This document shows, piece after piece, positions 1-5,465 of a DNA stretch of 5,465 nt. The translations under genes were made by a program, and so were the position numbers. The DNA is from DASXBJ01 sp036491755. GTDB taxonomy: Bacteria > Chloroflexota > Dormibacteria > Dormibacterales > Dormibacteraceae. The notes below the pieces were generated by a model. It worked only from the letters and a program-made list of their open reading frames with translations. It did no database searches and was not told the DNA's origin. Within the stretch, counting starts at the first letter, position 1; the number at the start of each line of letters is the position of its first letter. Where the stretch lies: contig DASXBJ010000126.1 of NCBI GenBank assembly GCA_036491755.1, positions 1-5,465 of the forward strand, read 5' to 3'.

Positions 1-1098
1 CGACCGGTCGGAGCTCGCCACATCCTTGAAGACGCGCACGCTGCGCTCGACCTCCTCTGCGCTGAAGTCGCCGTTGTACGTGTCGGCGGGCGGGAAGTGT
101 GTGAAGACGCAAGTCCCGTCAATGCCCTCCCACATGAAGGTGTGGTGCTCGGGCTTGTTGGTGTCGTTCCACGAAAGCTTCTGGGTGAGGAAGTAGTCGC
201 ATCCGGCTTCCTTCATGAGCTGGGGCAGGTTGCCCGGGTAGCCGAACACGTCGGGCAGCCACAGGATCCGGGTCTCGAAGCCGAATTCGCGCGTGAAGAA
301 CCGTTTTCCGTGCAGCAGTTGCCGGACCAGCGCTTCGCCCGAGGGGAGGTTGCAGTCGGCCTCGACCCACATCCCCCCGACCGGCTCCCACTGGCCGGCA
401 GCCACCTTCTCCTTGATGCGCCGGTAGATGTCCGGATAGGACTCCTTCATCCACTGGTACTGCGCCGGCTGCGAGCAGGCGAAGACGTAATCCGGGTGCT
501 GGTCCATGAGCTCGAGCTGCGTCGACCAGCTGCGCGCGCATTTCCGTTTGGCCTCCCGAAGCGGCCACTCCCACGCCGTGTCGATGTGCGCATGGCCGAC
601 CGCGGTGATCCGGTGGGCCGGATCGATGTTCAGCTGTCCAACCGACTCCGCCGGCTGGTCGATGGCCAGCTCGGCCTGTCTGAAAATGAAGGCCGGCTCC
701 GGCGATTCGCGCAGCGCGATCATCGATGGTGCGGGCTCCGGCCCGTTCTCGGTCGCGCGCGGGTTGGCGGCCGCCTCGAGGTAGAAGTCGACCTCGGGGT
801 GGTCGATCGGCAGCCGGCGGTGATTGGGGTCGATACCCCGCCACGGCCTGCCGTCCTTCCATGCCAGGGCCTCGCAGGTGAAACCTGTCGGGCCTGCGAA
901 CCCAAGGTCAAACTTCGCGACGACCCGCTGCCCGGCCCACGCATCGGGCACCCGACCCGTGACGTGAAACCAGGTCGTGCTCCATGCCGGCCCCCAGGCA
1001 TCGCCCACCTGGAAAGGCCGGTACTCGCCGTGCATCGCCTCGTCGTACGTGATGGGCTCGCCCCGGACGAGAAACGCGGTCAGCGCCAGGTCGGCCAT
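1..1098 (-). CDS. GH38 alpha-mannosidase, Ams1/MAN2C1-like, N-terminal part (runs off the left edge)
   Basis: Retaining alpha-mannosidase of glycoside hydrolase family 38, which removes alpha-linked mannose from oligosaccharides. Only the first 366 residues are in the window; relatives run to roughly 800-1050. Residues 30-130 (WGPAWSTTWFHV, then EAAANP near 122-127) resemble the N-terminal domain of cytosolic/vacuolar Ams1- and MAN2C1-type enzymes. The catalytic domain follows: GHAHIDTAWEWP (168-179) carries the expected zinc ligands His171 and Asp173, and LPDVFGYPG has Asp283, by family analogy the nucleophile and third zinc ligand. LTQKLSWND (about 320-328) is also typical. No signal peptide is visible, so it is probably cytoplasmic. 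The ATG at 1098 is the only plausible start, because the in-frame pepF stop lies seven codons upstream. No strong ribosome site is seen. With 18 bases after pepF, cotranscription is likely. The natural substrate cannot be inferred; the family call is firm. Confidence 0.93.
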   Translation of the reverse strand, partial: MADLALTAFLVRGEPITYDEAMHGEYRPFQVGDAWGPAWSTTWFHVTGRVPDAWAGQRVVAKFDLGFAGPTGFTCEALAWKDGRPWRGIDPNHRRLPIDHPEVDFYLEAAANPRATENGPEPAPSMIALRESPEPAFIFRQAELAIDQPAESVGQLNIDPAHRITAVGHAHIDTAWEWPLREAKRKCARSWSTQLELMDQHPDYVFACSQPAQYQWMKESYPDIYRRIKEKVAAGQWEPVGGMWVEADCNLPSGEALVRQLLHGKRFFTREFGFETRILWLPDVFGYPGNLPQLMKEAGCDYFLTQKLSWNDTNKPEHHTFMWEGIDGTCVFTHFPPADTYNGDFSAEEVERSVRVFKDVASSDRS

Positions 1099-1116
1099 CG
1101 AGAGCTCAGGTCCGGC

Positions 1117-2937
1117 TTACGGTCTGGCGACCAGCTTTTCCAGGCGCTCGACCATCGAGGCCAGGGTGGCGAACGCCGCCTCGATCGGCTCCGGCGAGGT
1201 CATGTCCACGCCGGCCATCCGCAGGCCCTCCATCGGATACATGGATCCCGCGCTGCTCAGGAAGGCGAGGTAGGACTCGATCGCCTTCGCATCGCCCTCC
1301 GCGACGCGCTCCACAAGATGGTCGGCCGCCGCAATGCCGGTCGCGTACTGGTACACGTAGAAGTTGCTGTAGAGGTGGGTGTGGAACTGGGCCCATGTCG
1401 AGCCGATCCGCTCGCGATCGCGAGCGTCAACCTCGACCTCTGAGCCGTAGACCTCGGACATCAGGTCCGCCATGAGGTTGTTCAGGTAATCGGCGGTGAT
1501 GGCGCGCCCGCGCTCCGCGTGCTCGTGAATCTCGAGCTCGAGCCTCGCGAGGGAAGGCATGATGAAGAAGTACCGATAGAAGTTCGACATCGCCTCTTCG
1601 ATGACCGCGACCTGGAAGGCGGGATCGGTCTGGGTGGCGAGCAGGTGGCGCCGCGTCAGGGCCTGGTGCATGTTGGACGCCACCTCGGCCTGGAAGAGTC
1701 CGTAGTTGGAGTAGATGAACGGCTGAGCGTGACGCGCGTAGTGGGAGTGCATCGAGTGTCCGAGCTCGTGCGCGAGCGTGCTCATCGAGTAGATGTCGTC
1801 GTTGTAGCTCATGAAGATGAACGGCCGAGTGTCCATCGCGCCGGATGAGAACGCGCCCATGCGCTTGCCCTGGTTGGGATAGATGTCGACCCACCTGTCC
1901 TCGTGCGCCCCCTTGCGCATGACGCTCACGTACTCCTGGCCCAGGGGCGCCACGCCCTCGGCGATCCAGTCCACCGCCTGGTCGTATGGCACCTCGAGCC
2001 GGGCCTCGCCGATCTGGGCCCTGGTGTCATACGGCTTCAGCCTGTCGACGCCAAGCGCCTGGCGGCGCACGCGCCAGTACCGATGCCATGTGCCGACGTT
2101 GTCGCGGAACGTTCGGATGACGTTGTGGAAGACCTCGGTCGGGATGTGGGCCGGCTCGAGAGCAGCCTCCAGCGAGGACGCAAACCCGCGGGCGCGAGCG
2201 AAAAACACGTCTCGCTTCACCCCGCCCGCCAGGCTGGCGGCCATCGCGTGCTGCATCGCGAGGTGCGCGTCCGCGTAGCTTTCGAACGCCGTGCGCCGCA
2301 CCTCTCGGTCGGCGTGGGTCATGAGCATGGCGATGGTGCCCTGAGCGACCTCATGTGGCTGGCCGTCGGTCCCCATCGCGGGGGCGAACTTGAGGTCCGT
2401 GTTGGCGAGCACGCTGTGCACCGAGAGGGCCGTGGCCAGCGGGTCGGACACCTGCGTCAGCACCTGCTCGACTTCGGCGCTGCGGATGCGCTTCTGCAGC
2501 TTCTCGAGGCGGTCGAAGTAGTGTCCGAGGTGCGCAAGGCGGGGTGACGAACCGACCCAGCCGCGGAGCCTCGGCAGCCCGATGCCGATCATCTCGGGCA
2601 GCGCGAACGAGGTGGCGGCGCCGAGTTGAGCCGCGACCGATCGCGCACGGTCGGCCCGCGCCGCGGCGCCCTGGTTGCCGACATCAACGGAGTAAGACAT
2701 CGTCGTGTAGACCATCACCTTGCCCATCAGGCGATGGACGCGTTCTGAGGCGTCAAACCAGTCCGCCAGCGCATCGGCCGAATCGCCCAGGTGACCGCTG
2801 AACTCGGCCAGGTCGGGAAGCTTCGCGAGGATGGTTTCGAGCGCTTGCTCCCAATCCGCCTCGTCAGGAAAGACGCTCTCGCGGTCCCACGTGCTGCCCT
2901 TGTCCACCTCGGAGCGCGGGGGCAGCGAGCTGGCCAC
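1117..2937 (-). CDS. pepF: Oligoendopeptidase F, M3-family zinc metallopeptidase
   Basis: Cytoplasmic zinc endopeptidase that cuts short peptides, not folded proteins; in this family it usually serves peptide recycling or nutrition. The 606 residues match the usual PepF length of about 600. The zinc site is HELGH at 390-394 (His390 and His394 ligands, Glu391 catalytic), with Glu418 in FQAEVAS as the third ligand. The His/Tyr-rich segment around 519-534, ending FYVYQYATG, is the substrate-binding signature of PepF-type M3 enzymes. The N-terminal helical half (about 20-200) fits the oligopeptidase F N-terminal domain. The start chosen is GTG at 2937, because a TAG lies two codons upstream in frame and a -10 box sits at leaderless spacing. 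GTG at residue 11 is an alternative. No signal peptide or frameshift is seen. It heads a probable operon with the alpha-mannosidase gene and is divergent from the alpha/beta hydrolase. The symbol is assigned by family similarity. Confidence 0.95.
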   Translation of the reverse strand: MASSLPPRSEVDKGSTWDRESVFPDEADWEQALETILAKLPDLAEFSGHLGDSADALADWFDASERVHRLMGKVMVYTTMSYSVDVGNQGAAARADRARSVAAQLGAATSFALPEMIGIGLPRLRGWVGSSPRLAHLGHYFDRLEKLQKRIRSAEVEQVLTQVSDPLATALSVHSVLANTDLKFAPAMGTDGQPHEVAQGTIAMLMTHADREVRRTAFESYADAHLAMQHAMAASLAGGVKRDVFFARARGFASSLEAALEPAHIPTEVFHNVIRTFRDNVGTWHRYWRVRRQALGVDRLKPYDTRAQIGEARLEVPYDQAVDWIAEGVAPLGQEYVSVMRKGAHEDRWVDIYPNQGKRMGAFSSGAMDTRPFIFMSYNDDIYSMSTLAHELGHSMHSHYARHAQPFIYSNYGLFQAEVASNMHQALTRRHLLATQTDPAFQVAVIEEAMSNFYRYFFIMPSLARLELEIHEHAERGRAITADYLNNLMADLMSEVYGSEVEVDARDRERIGSTWAQFHTHLYSNFYVYQYATGIAAADHLVERVAEGDAKAIESYLAFLSSAGSMYPMEGLRMAGVDMTSPEPIEAAFATLASMVERLEKLVARP

Positions 2938-2943
2938 GAACTA

Positions 2944-2949
2944 AGGGTA
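2944..2949 (-). promoter_or_regulatory. Putative -10 box of pepF (TACCCT), leaderless geometry
   Basis: On the minus strand TACCCT fits TAnnnT and ends six bases before the GTG start at 2937. That places the expected transcription start at or within a base of the start codon. No convincing -35 hexamer lies 16-19 bases upstream, and no Shine-Dalgarno sequence precedes the GTG. Both facts agree with a leaderless transcript driven mainly by the -10 box. This is a prediction from pattern only. Confidence 0.5.
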
Positions 2950-2963
2950 ATGGGCGCCGGTTA
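2948..2963. repeat. Imperfect palindrome at the centre of the pepF/hydrolase divergent promoters
   Basis: TAA (2948-2950) and TTA (2961-2963) are inverted around the perfect palindrome GGCGCC (2953-2958), with two unpaired positions on each side. The centre, 2955.5, is also the exact midpoint between the two GTG start codons. The arms overlap both -10 boxes. It could be a binding site for a dimeric regulator, or simply the result of two mirror-image promoters on a short spacer around a common GC-rich six-base palindrome. Confidence 0.35.
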
Positions 2964-2967
2964 GCAT
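2962..2967 (+). promoter_or_regulatory. Putative -10 box of the alpha/beta hydrolase-ccdA unit (TAGCAT), leaderless geometry
   Basis: TAGCAT fits TAnnnT and is followed by six bases (GGGCAC) and then the GTG start at 2974, so transcription should begin at or next to the start codon. No Shine-Dalgarno sequence is available, and no -35 hexamer resembling TTGACA is found at normal spacing. The spacing is identical to that of the pepF -10 box on the other strand. Confidence 0.5.
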
Positions 2968-2973
2968 GGGCAC

Positions 2974-3867
2974 GTGCCACGCGCAACGGCCAATGGGATC
3001 GAGCTCGAATACGAGGCGTTTGGCAATCCGAAGGGTGCCCCGATGCTCCTGATCATGGGCCTGGGAGCTCAGATGATCAGCTGGGAGGAGGGGTTCTGCG
3101 ATCTCCTCGTCTCACGAGGTTTCTATGTCATCCGGTACGACAATCGCGACTCGGGCCTGTCGACCAAGATGGAGGCAGCCGGGCTGCCGGACGTGCTGGC
3201 GGCGATCAACGGCGAGCCGCGCGCGGCCTACCAGCTCGACGACATGGCGGCCGATGCCGTCGGTTTGCTCGACGCGCTGGGTATCGGCGCTGCCCACATC
3301 GTGGGTGCATCGATGGGTGGCTACATAGCCCAGCTCGTCGCGCTGAACCATCCCAAGCATGTCTTGACCCTGACGTCGATCATGTCCGGTCCGGCCCCTT
3401 CCGAGGGCGTTCCCCCGACCGCCGAAGGCGCCGCCGTTCTCATGGTGAGCCCGCCGGCGACGCGAGAGGAACGCGTGGCTCAGGGCATGTCGATCAGGCG
3501 GGTCCTGGTCGGATCGGGCGATCCGTTTGACGACGCGCTCGAGCGGGCTCGCGCGGAACGCGCGATCGATCGTTCCTACTACCCGGTCGGCACGGGAAGG
3601 CAGCTCGTATCCGTCCTGGCCTCGCCCGCCAGGCTGGAGCGCTTGCGATCGGCCGGCGTACCGACGCTGATCATCCATGGCACCGACGATGTGCTGATCC
3701 CCATCGAAAACGGCAGGCTCATCGCGTCGGCCGTCCCGGGCGCGCGCCTCCTCGAGATCGAGGGCATGGGTCACGACCTTCCCAGGCGCGTGTGGCCCCA
3801 GGTCGCCGATGCCATCGAGGAGCTGGCCCGCCACGTGGAAACCTCGAAGTCCGTCCGTCGTGCCTGA
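2974..3867 (+). CDS. Alpha/beta hydrolase, RdmC-like (aclacinomycin methylesterase family)
   Basis: Alpha/beta-fold serine hydrolase of 297 residues, the usual length for single-domain members. The expected triad is visible: Ser113 in the nucleophile elbow GASMGG (111-116), Asp239 in HGTDDVLIP (235-243) and His267 in GMGHD (264-268). The oxyanion-hole segment is MGLGAQM near 28-34. The start (GNPKGAPMLLIMGLGAQ) and the block YDNRDSGLST (55-64) resemble RdmC-type proteins, named after an aclacinomycin methylesterase. Most members outside antibiotic clusters have no known substrate, and nothing here suggests a polyketide pathway, so only esterase-like hydrolysis is inferred. There is no signal peptide. 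The start is GTG at 2974; the nearby ATG at 2966 is out of frame. It is divergent from pepF and probably cotranscribed with the downstream ccdA gene. Confidence 0.9.
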   Translation: MPRATANGIELEYEAFGNPKGAPMLLIMGLGAQMISWEEGFCDLLVSRGFYVIRYDNRDSGLSTKMEAAGLPDVLAAINGEPRAAYQLDDMAADAVGLLDALGIGAAHIVGASMGGYIAQLVALNHPKHVLTLTSIMSGPAPSEGVPPTAEGAAVLMVSPPATREERVAQGMSIRRVLVGSGDPFDDALERARAERAIDRSYYPVGTGRQLVSVLASPARLERLRSAGVPTLIIHGTDDVLIPIENGRLIASAVPGARLLEIEGMGHDLPRRVWPQVADAIEELARHVETSKSVRRA

Positions 3868-3868
3868 C

Positions 3869-4648
3869 ATGTTGCTCACCGCGGGCACCGGCACGCTCGA
3901 CGGCATCAGCCCCGCGCTGGCGGTGCTGGCTGGGCTCGTCTCGTTCGTTTCGCCGTGTGTTCTCCCGCTCGTGCCCGCCTACCTGGCATACCTCGGAGCG
4001 CGGGCTGCTCAACCGGTGCCTGTCACGGCCGGGGGCGCCGTGGCGCCCGTCGAGTCCCGACCGTCGTCCCTTCCCGTGGCCGCCGCGGGGGCGGGGTTCG
4101 TGGCGGGCCTGTCGGTGGTCTTCATCCTGTTCTTCTACGTGTTCTCGCTGGTCGTGCAGCCGGTCCGTTATTACGTGCCCGTGGTCGCGGGCGTGTTCGT
4201 GATCGCCCTGGCCCTGCACGTCGCAGGTCTCATCCGCATTCCTTTTCTGTCGGGCGAGTACCGGCTGATGAAGCAAGCGCCCCAGGGTGGCGGGGTGGCC
4301 GGAGGCTTCGTGCTCGGCATGGGTTTCGCCAGCGGTTGGACTCCGTGCATCGGCGTGACGCTGAGCGCGGTGCTCAGCTCGGCGGTGACTGCGGGCACGA
4401 CGGCGCAGGGATTGGTCTTGATGGTCGCTTACTGCCTTGGCCTGGGCCTGCCTTTCATCGCGCTCGCCTTTGCGTTGGAGAGCGCCAAGCCAATGGTCAG
4501 GCTGGTCAACAACCACCGGCGGGCGATCGACCTCGCGTCGGCGGCCGTCCTGCTGGTGATGGGGGTGCTGCTCCTGACGAACAAGCTCACGATTCTTTCC
4601 GCCGGAATCTCCCAGCTCGTCCCGTCCTGGCCGTCGCCGACCCTCTAG
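3869..4648 (+). CDS. ccdA: CcdA-family membrane thiol-disulfide electron transporter
   Basis: Integral membrane protein related to CcdA and the DsbD core. Such proteins carry electrons from cytoplasmic thioredoxin across the membrane to reduce extracytoplasmic thiols, for example in cytochrome c maturation. The 259 residues form about six membrane segments (near 13-40, 70-95, 100-122, 145-170, 183-205 and 220-240). The paired motifs SFVSPCVLPLVPAYLAYLG (Cys30) and WTPCIGVTLSAVL (Cys160) supply the two intramembrane cysteines of the family. YCLGLGLPF (188-196) is also characteristic. The loop at 43-69 is long and rich in Pro and Ala. ATG at 3869, one base after the hydrolase stop, suits translational coupling; in-frame GTG at 3860, overlapping that stop, is an alternative. 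No thioredoxin-like partner (ResA, CcsX) or cytochrome c assembly gene is in view, so its exact target is unknown. The symbol is assigned at family level. Confidence 0.9.
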   Translation: MLLTAGTGTLDGISPALAVLAGLVSFVSPCVLPLVPAYLAYLGARAAQPVPVTAGGAVAPVESRPSSLPVAAAGAGFVAGLSVVFILFFYVFSLVVQPVRYYVPVVAGVFVIALALHVAGLIRIPFLSGEYRLMKQAPQGGGVAGGFVLGMGFASGWTPCIGVTLSAVLSSAVTAGTTAQGLVLMVAYCLGLGLPFIALAFALESAKPMVRLVNNHRRAIDLASAAVLLVMGVLLLTNKLTILSAGISQLVPSWPSPTL

Positions 4649-4651
4649 AGG
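4642..4651. other. Convergent gene junction with overlapping stop codons in a 10 bp palindrome
   Basis: The ccdA stop TAG (4646-4648) and the flavin reductase stop TAG (minus strand, 4647-4645) interlock in CTAG, so the two genes overlap by four bases tail to tail. CTAG is the core of a perfect 10 bp palindrome, CCTCTAGAGG. No stem-loop followed by a T-run is seen on either side, so no intrinsic terminator can be assigned. Transcripts probably run into the opposite gene. Confidence 0.75.
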
Positions 4652-5124
4652 TCGAAGTATCCGCGGCGGCTGAACATCAGGGGCGTCACGCCCTCCCGCT
4701 GGTCGCCCTCTGTGACCAGGCCGATCAGGACCCAGTGGTCGCCGCCTTCGATGGTGTCGCGCAAGGTGCATACCGCGAAAGCTGCGGCATCATCCTCGAG
4801 GATCGGGCCCCCGATCGGGCTCGAAGGTCTTCGCCACCGCAAGGAGTCGAACTTGTCGGCCGCCTTGGTCGCCATCTTTCGCGCCAGGCGCTCACGCCCG
4901 GCGGCGAGGATGTTGGCGGTGAAGCCGCCAGTGCTCTGCACCGCAGGCAGCGTGTTGGAGAGCTTATCGATGCACACGAGGGCCAGAGGCGGCTCCAGCG
5001 AAACGGCGCAGAAAGCGCTGACGGTGAGTCCTCGGGGGCTGCCGTCATCTCCAAAAGCCGTGAGCACGACGACCCCGCTCGGGAAGCTGGCCATGACCTC
5101 GCGGAACCGCTGCGGATCGATCAC
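4645..5124 (-). CDS. Flavin reductase-domain protein (FMN-binding, HpaC/RutF-like)
   Basis: Small flavin-binding protein of 159 residues, the normal length for the flavin reductase-like domain. Members use NAD(P)H to reduce FMN or FAD and often supply reduced flavin to a two-component monooxygenase. Family signatures are FRxVMASFPSGVVVLTA (7-23), GLTVSAFCAVSLEPPLALVCI (32-52), which forms much of the flavin site, a Ser-Asn-Thr at 56-58, and GDHWVLIGLV (128-137) with the conserved GDH. The start is GTG at 5124; a -10 box at leaderless spacing supports it, and the protein begins as relatives do. No Shine-Dalgarno sequence is seen. No oxygenase partner is in the window, so the pathway is unknown; a stand-alone reductase or another FMN-binding split-barrel role is possible. 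It is divergent from the Lhr-type helicase and convergent with ccdA. Confidence 0.9.
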   Translation of the reverse strand: MIDPQRFREVMASFPSGVVVLTAFGDDGSPRGLTVSAFCAVSLEPPLALVCIDKLSNTLPAVQSTGGFTANILAAGRERLARKMATKAADKFDSLRWRRPSSPIGGPILEDDAAAFAVCTLRDTIEGGDHWVLIGLVTEGDQREGVTPLMFSRRGYFDL

Positions 5125-5130
5125 CTGTGG

Positions 5131-5136
5131 ATCCTA
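5131..5136 (-). promoter_or_regulatory. Putative -10 box of the flavin reductase gene (TAGGAT), leaderless geometry
   Basis: On the minus strand TAGGAT fits TAnnnT and is followed by exactly six bases and the GTG start at 5124. No ribosome-binding sequence lies between them, and no good -35 hexamer is seen. This is the same arrangement as for pepF and the alpha/beta hydrolase, which strengthens all three predictions and the choice of this start codon. Confidence 0.5.
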
Positions 5137-5143
5137 ATCGGGC

Positions 5144-5157
5144 GTGTTAACGAACAC
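5144..5157. repeat. Short inverted repeat between the flavin reductase and helicase genes, possible operator
   Basis: GTGTT (5144-5148) and AACAC (5153-5157) form a perfect inverted repeat around a four-base centre, in an AT-richer patch than its surroundings. It lies about 20-33 bases upstream of the flavin reductase start, where a -35 region or regulator site would be, and directly beside the predicted -35 element of the helicase gene. A dimeric repressor site is possible. Five-base arms are short enough to occur by chance. Confidence 0.3.
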
Positions 5158-5186
5158 TTGTTTGTGGCCGTGGGATTGGTCAGACT
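5158..5186 (+). promoter_or_regulatory. Putative promoter of the Lhr-type helicase gene (TTGTTT-17-CAGACT)
   Basis: TTGTTT (5158-5163) and CAGACT (5181-5186) are separated by 17 bases, the optimal spacing. The -10 match is weaker than at the other starts in the window because its first base is C. It ends seven bases before the GTG at 5194, so a leaderless or near-leaderless transcript is again predicted. No Shine-Dalgarno sequence precedes that GTG. Confidence 0.35.
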
Positions 5187-5193
5187 GTGTTTC

Positions 5194-5465
5194 GTGGGGA
5201 ACGCTCTGGACCTCTTCGCACCGGCCACGCGGGAGTGGTTTCGGGCCGCGTTTGCGGATCCGACTCACGTGCAGGAACGAGGTTGGTCCGAGGTTGCGGC
5301 GGGGAGGCACGTCCTCATGGCGGCACCCACCGGAAGCGGCAAGACGCTCGCCGCCTTCCTGTGGTGCCTCGACCGCCTGGCCGGCGAACCCGTGCCCGTC
5401 GAGACGGAGCGCTGTCGCGTCCTTTATGTCTCCCCGCTGAAGGCTCTGGCCCACGACGTCGACCG
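5194..5465 (+). CDS. lhr: Lhr-type superfamily 2 DEAD/DEAH-box helicase, N-terminal part (cut by the right edge)
   Basis: ATP-dependent nucleic acid helicase of the Lhr family, linked to DNA repair; full members are about 800-1500 residues, of which only 90 complete codons are present. Visible in order: the typical opening LDLFAPATREWFRAAF (5-20), the Q motif PTHVQERGW (23-31) with Gln27, Walker A motif I APTGSGKT (44-51) with Lys50 for ATP binding, and motif Ia SPLKALAHDV (80-89). GTG at 5194 is chosen because it gives the N-terminus normal for Lhr proteins and follows a plausible promoter. In-frame GTG codons at 5164 and 5170 are possible but would add an extension unlike the family. The reading frame continues to the window end without a stop. 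Helicase membership is firm. Lhr-core versus long Lhr cannot be told without the C-terminus. Confidence 0.9.
   Translation, partial: MGNALDLFAPATREWFRAAFADPTHVQERGWSEVAAGRHVLMAAPTGSGKTLAAFLWCLDRLAGEPVPVETERCRVLYVSPLKALAHDVD

Noticed and set aside
97..1443. A 448-codon open frame on the plus strand
   Set aside because: It lies antisense across two well-supported genes (GH38 and pepF), and its Arg/Leu/Val/Gly-rich translation has no recognisable domain. Long antisense frames are expected at this GC content.
3809..3868. An upstream ATG that would lengthen the ccdA product by 20 residues
   Set aside because: The extension lies inside the hydrolase coding sequence and gives a Trp/Arg/Pro/Ser-rich leader unlike CcdA N-termini. 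ATG at 3869 places the first membrane segment where the family has it.
3112..3906. A 264-codon minus-strand open frame opposite the alpha/beta hydrolase
   Set aside because: It is the shadow of a gene with an intact catalytic triad, and it shows no family motifs of its own.
3719..4771. A 350-codon minus-strand open frame opposite the hydrolase end, ccdA and the flavin reductase gene end
   Set aside because: The product is an Arg/His/Gly/Asp-rich low-complexity sequence with no domain, and the opposite strand carries clear CcdA motifs.
5134..5454. Open frames in both directions over the right end (minus 5134-5454, plus 5144-5440)
   Set aside because: Both overlap the frame that encodes Q, Walker A and Ia helicase motifs, and neither resembles a known protein.
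1..5465. An undescribed defence, mobile or RNA-based system
   Set aside because: No repeats in array, transposase, integrase, toxin-antitoxin pair, reverse transcriptase or structured noncoding gap is present. The Lhr-type helicase alone is a common chromosomal repair-type protein, not evidence of a defence island.

Overview
The window is dense, GC-rich (about two thirds G+C by eye) bacterial DNA. It holds six protein genes, two of them cut by the window edges, and almost no intergenic space. There are no RNA genes, mobile elements or CRISPR arrays. The gene set is chromosomal housekeeping and general metabolism. High GC, frequent GTG starts, near absence of Shine-Dalgarno sequences and -10 boxes placed just upstream of start codons suggest an actinobacterial or Chloroflexota/Dormibacterota-like organism. 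The phylum cannot be fixed from this window.

Layout. Minus strand, 2937 down to 1: an M3-family oligoendopeptidase F gene (pepF), then after 18 bases the first 366 codons of a GH38 alpha-mannosidase that runs off the left edge. Both probably share one transcript and encode cytoplasmic hydrolases (peptides; mannosides). Plus strand, 2974-4648: an alpha/beta hydrolase of the RdmC-like methylesterase type, then, one base after its stop, a CcdA-family membrane thiol-disulfide transporter. Minus strand, 5124-4645: a small flavin reductase-domain protein whose stop overlaps the ccdA stop tail to tail. Plus strand from 5194: the N-terminus of an Lhr-type superfamily 2 helicase, cut by the right edge.

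Regulation. There are two divergent intergenic regions, 2938-2973 (36 bp) and 5125-5193 (69 bp). Three of the four genes leaving them have a TAnnnT -10 box ending exactly six bases before a GTG start codon, and the fourth has a weaker version with seven. This is the geometry of leaderless mRNAs, where transcription begins at the start codon. In the 36 bp region the two -10 boxes are mirror images around a central GGCGCC, so the two promoters should compete for polymerase.

I see no evidence of a new biological system. The most interesting content is the promoter architecture; the genes belong to known families.
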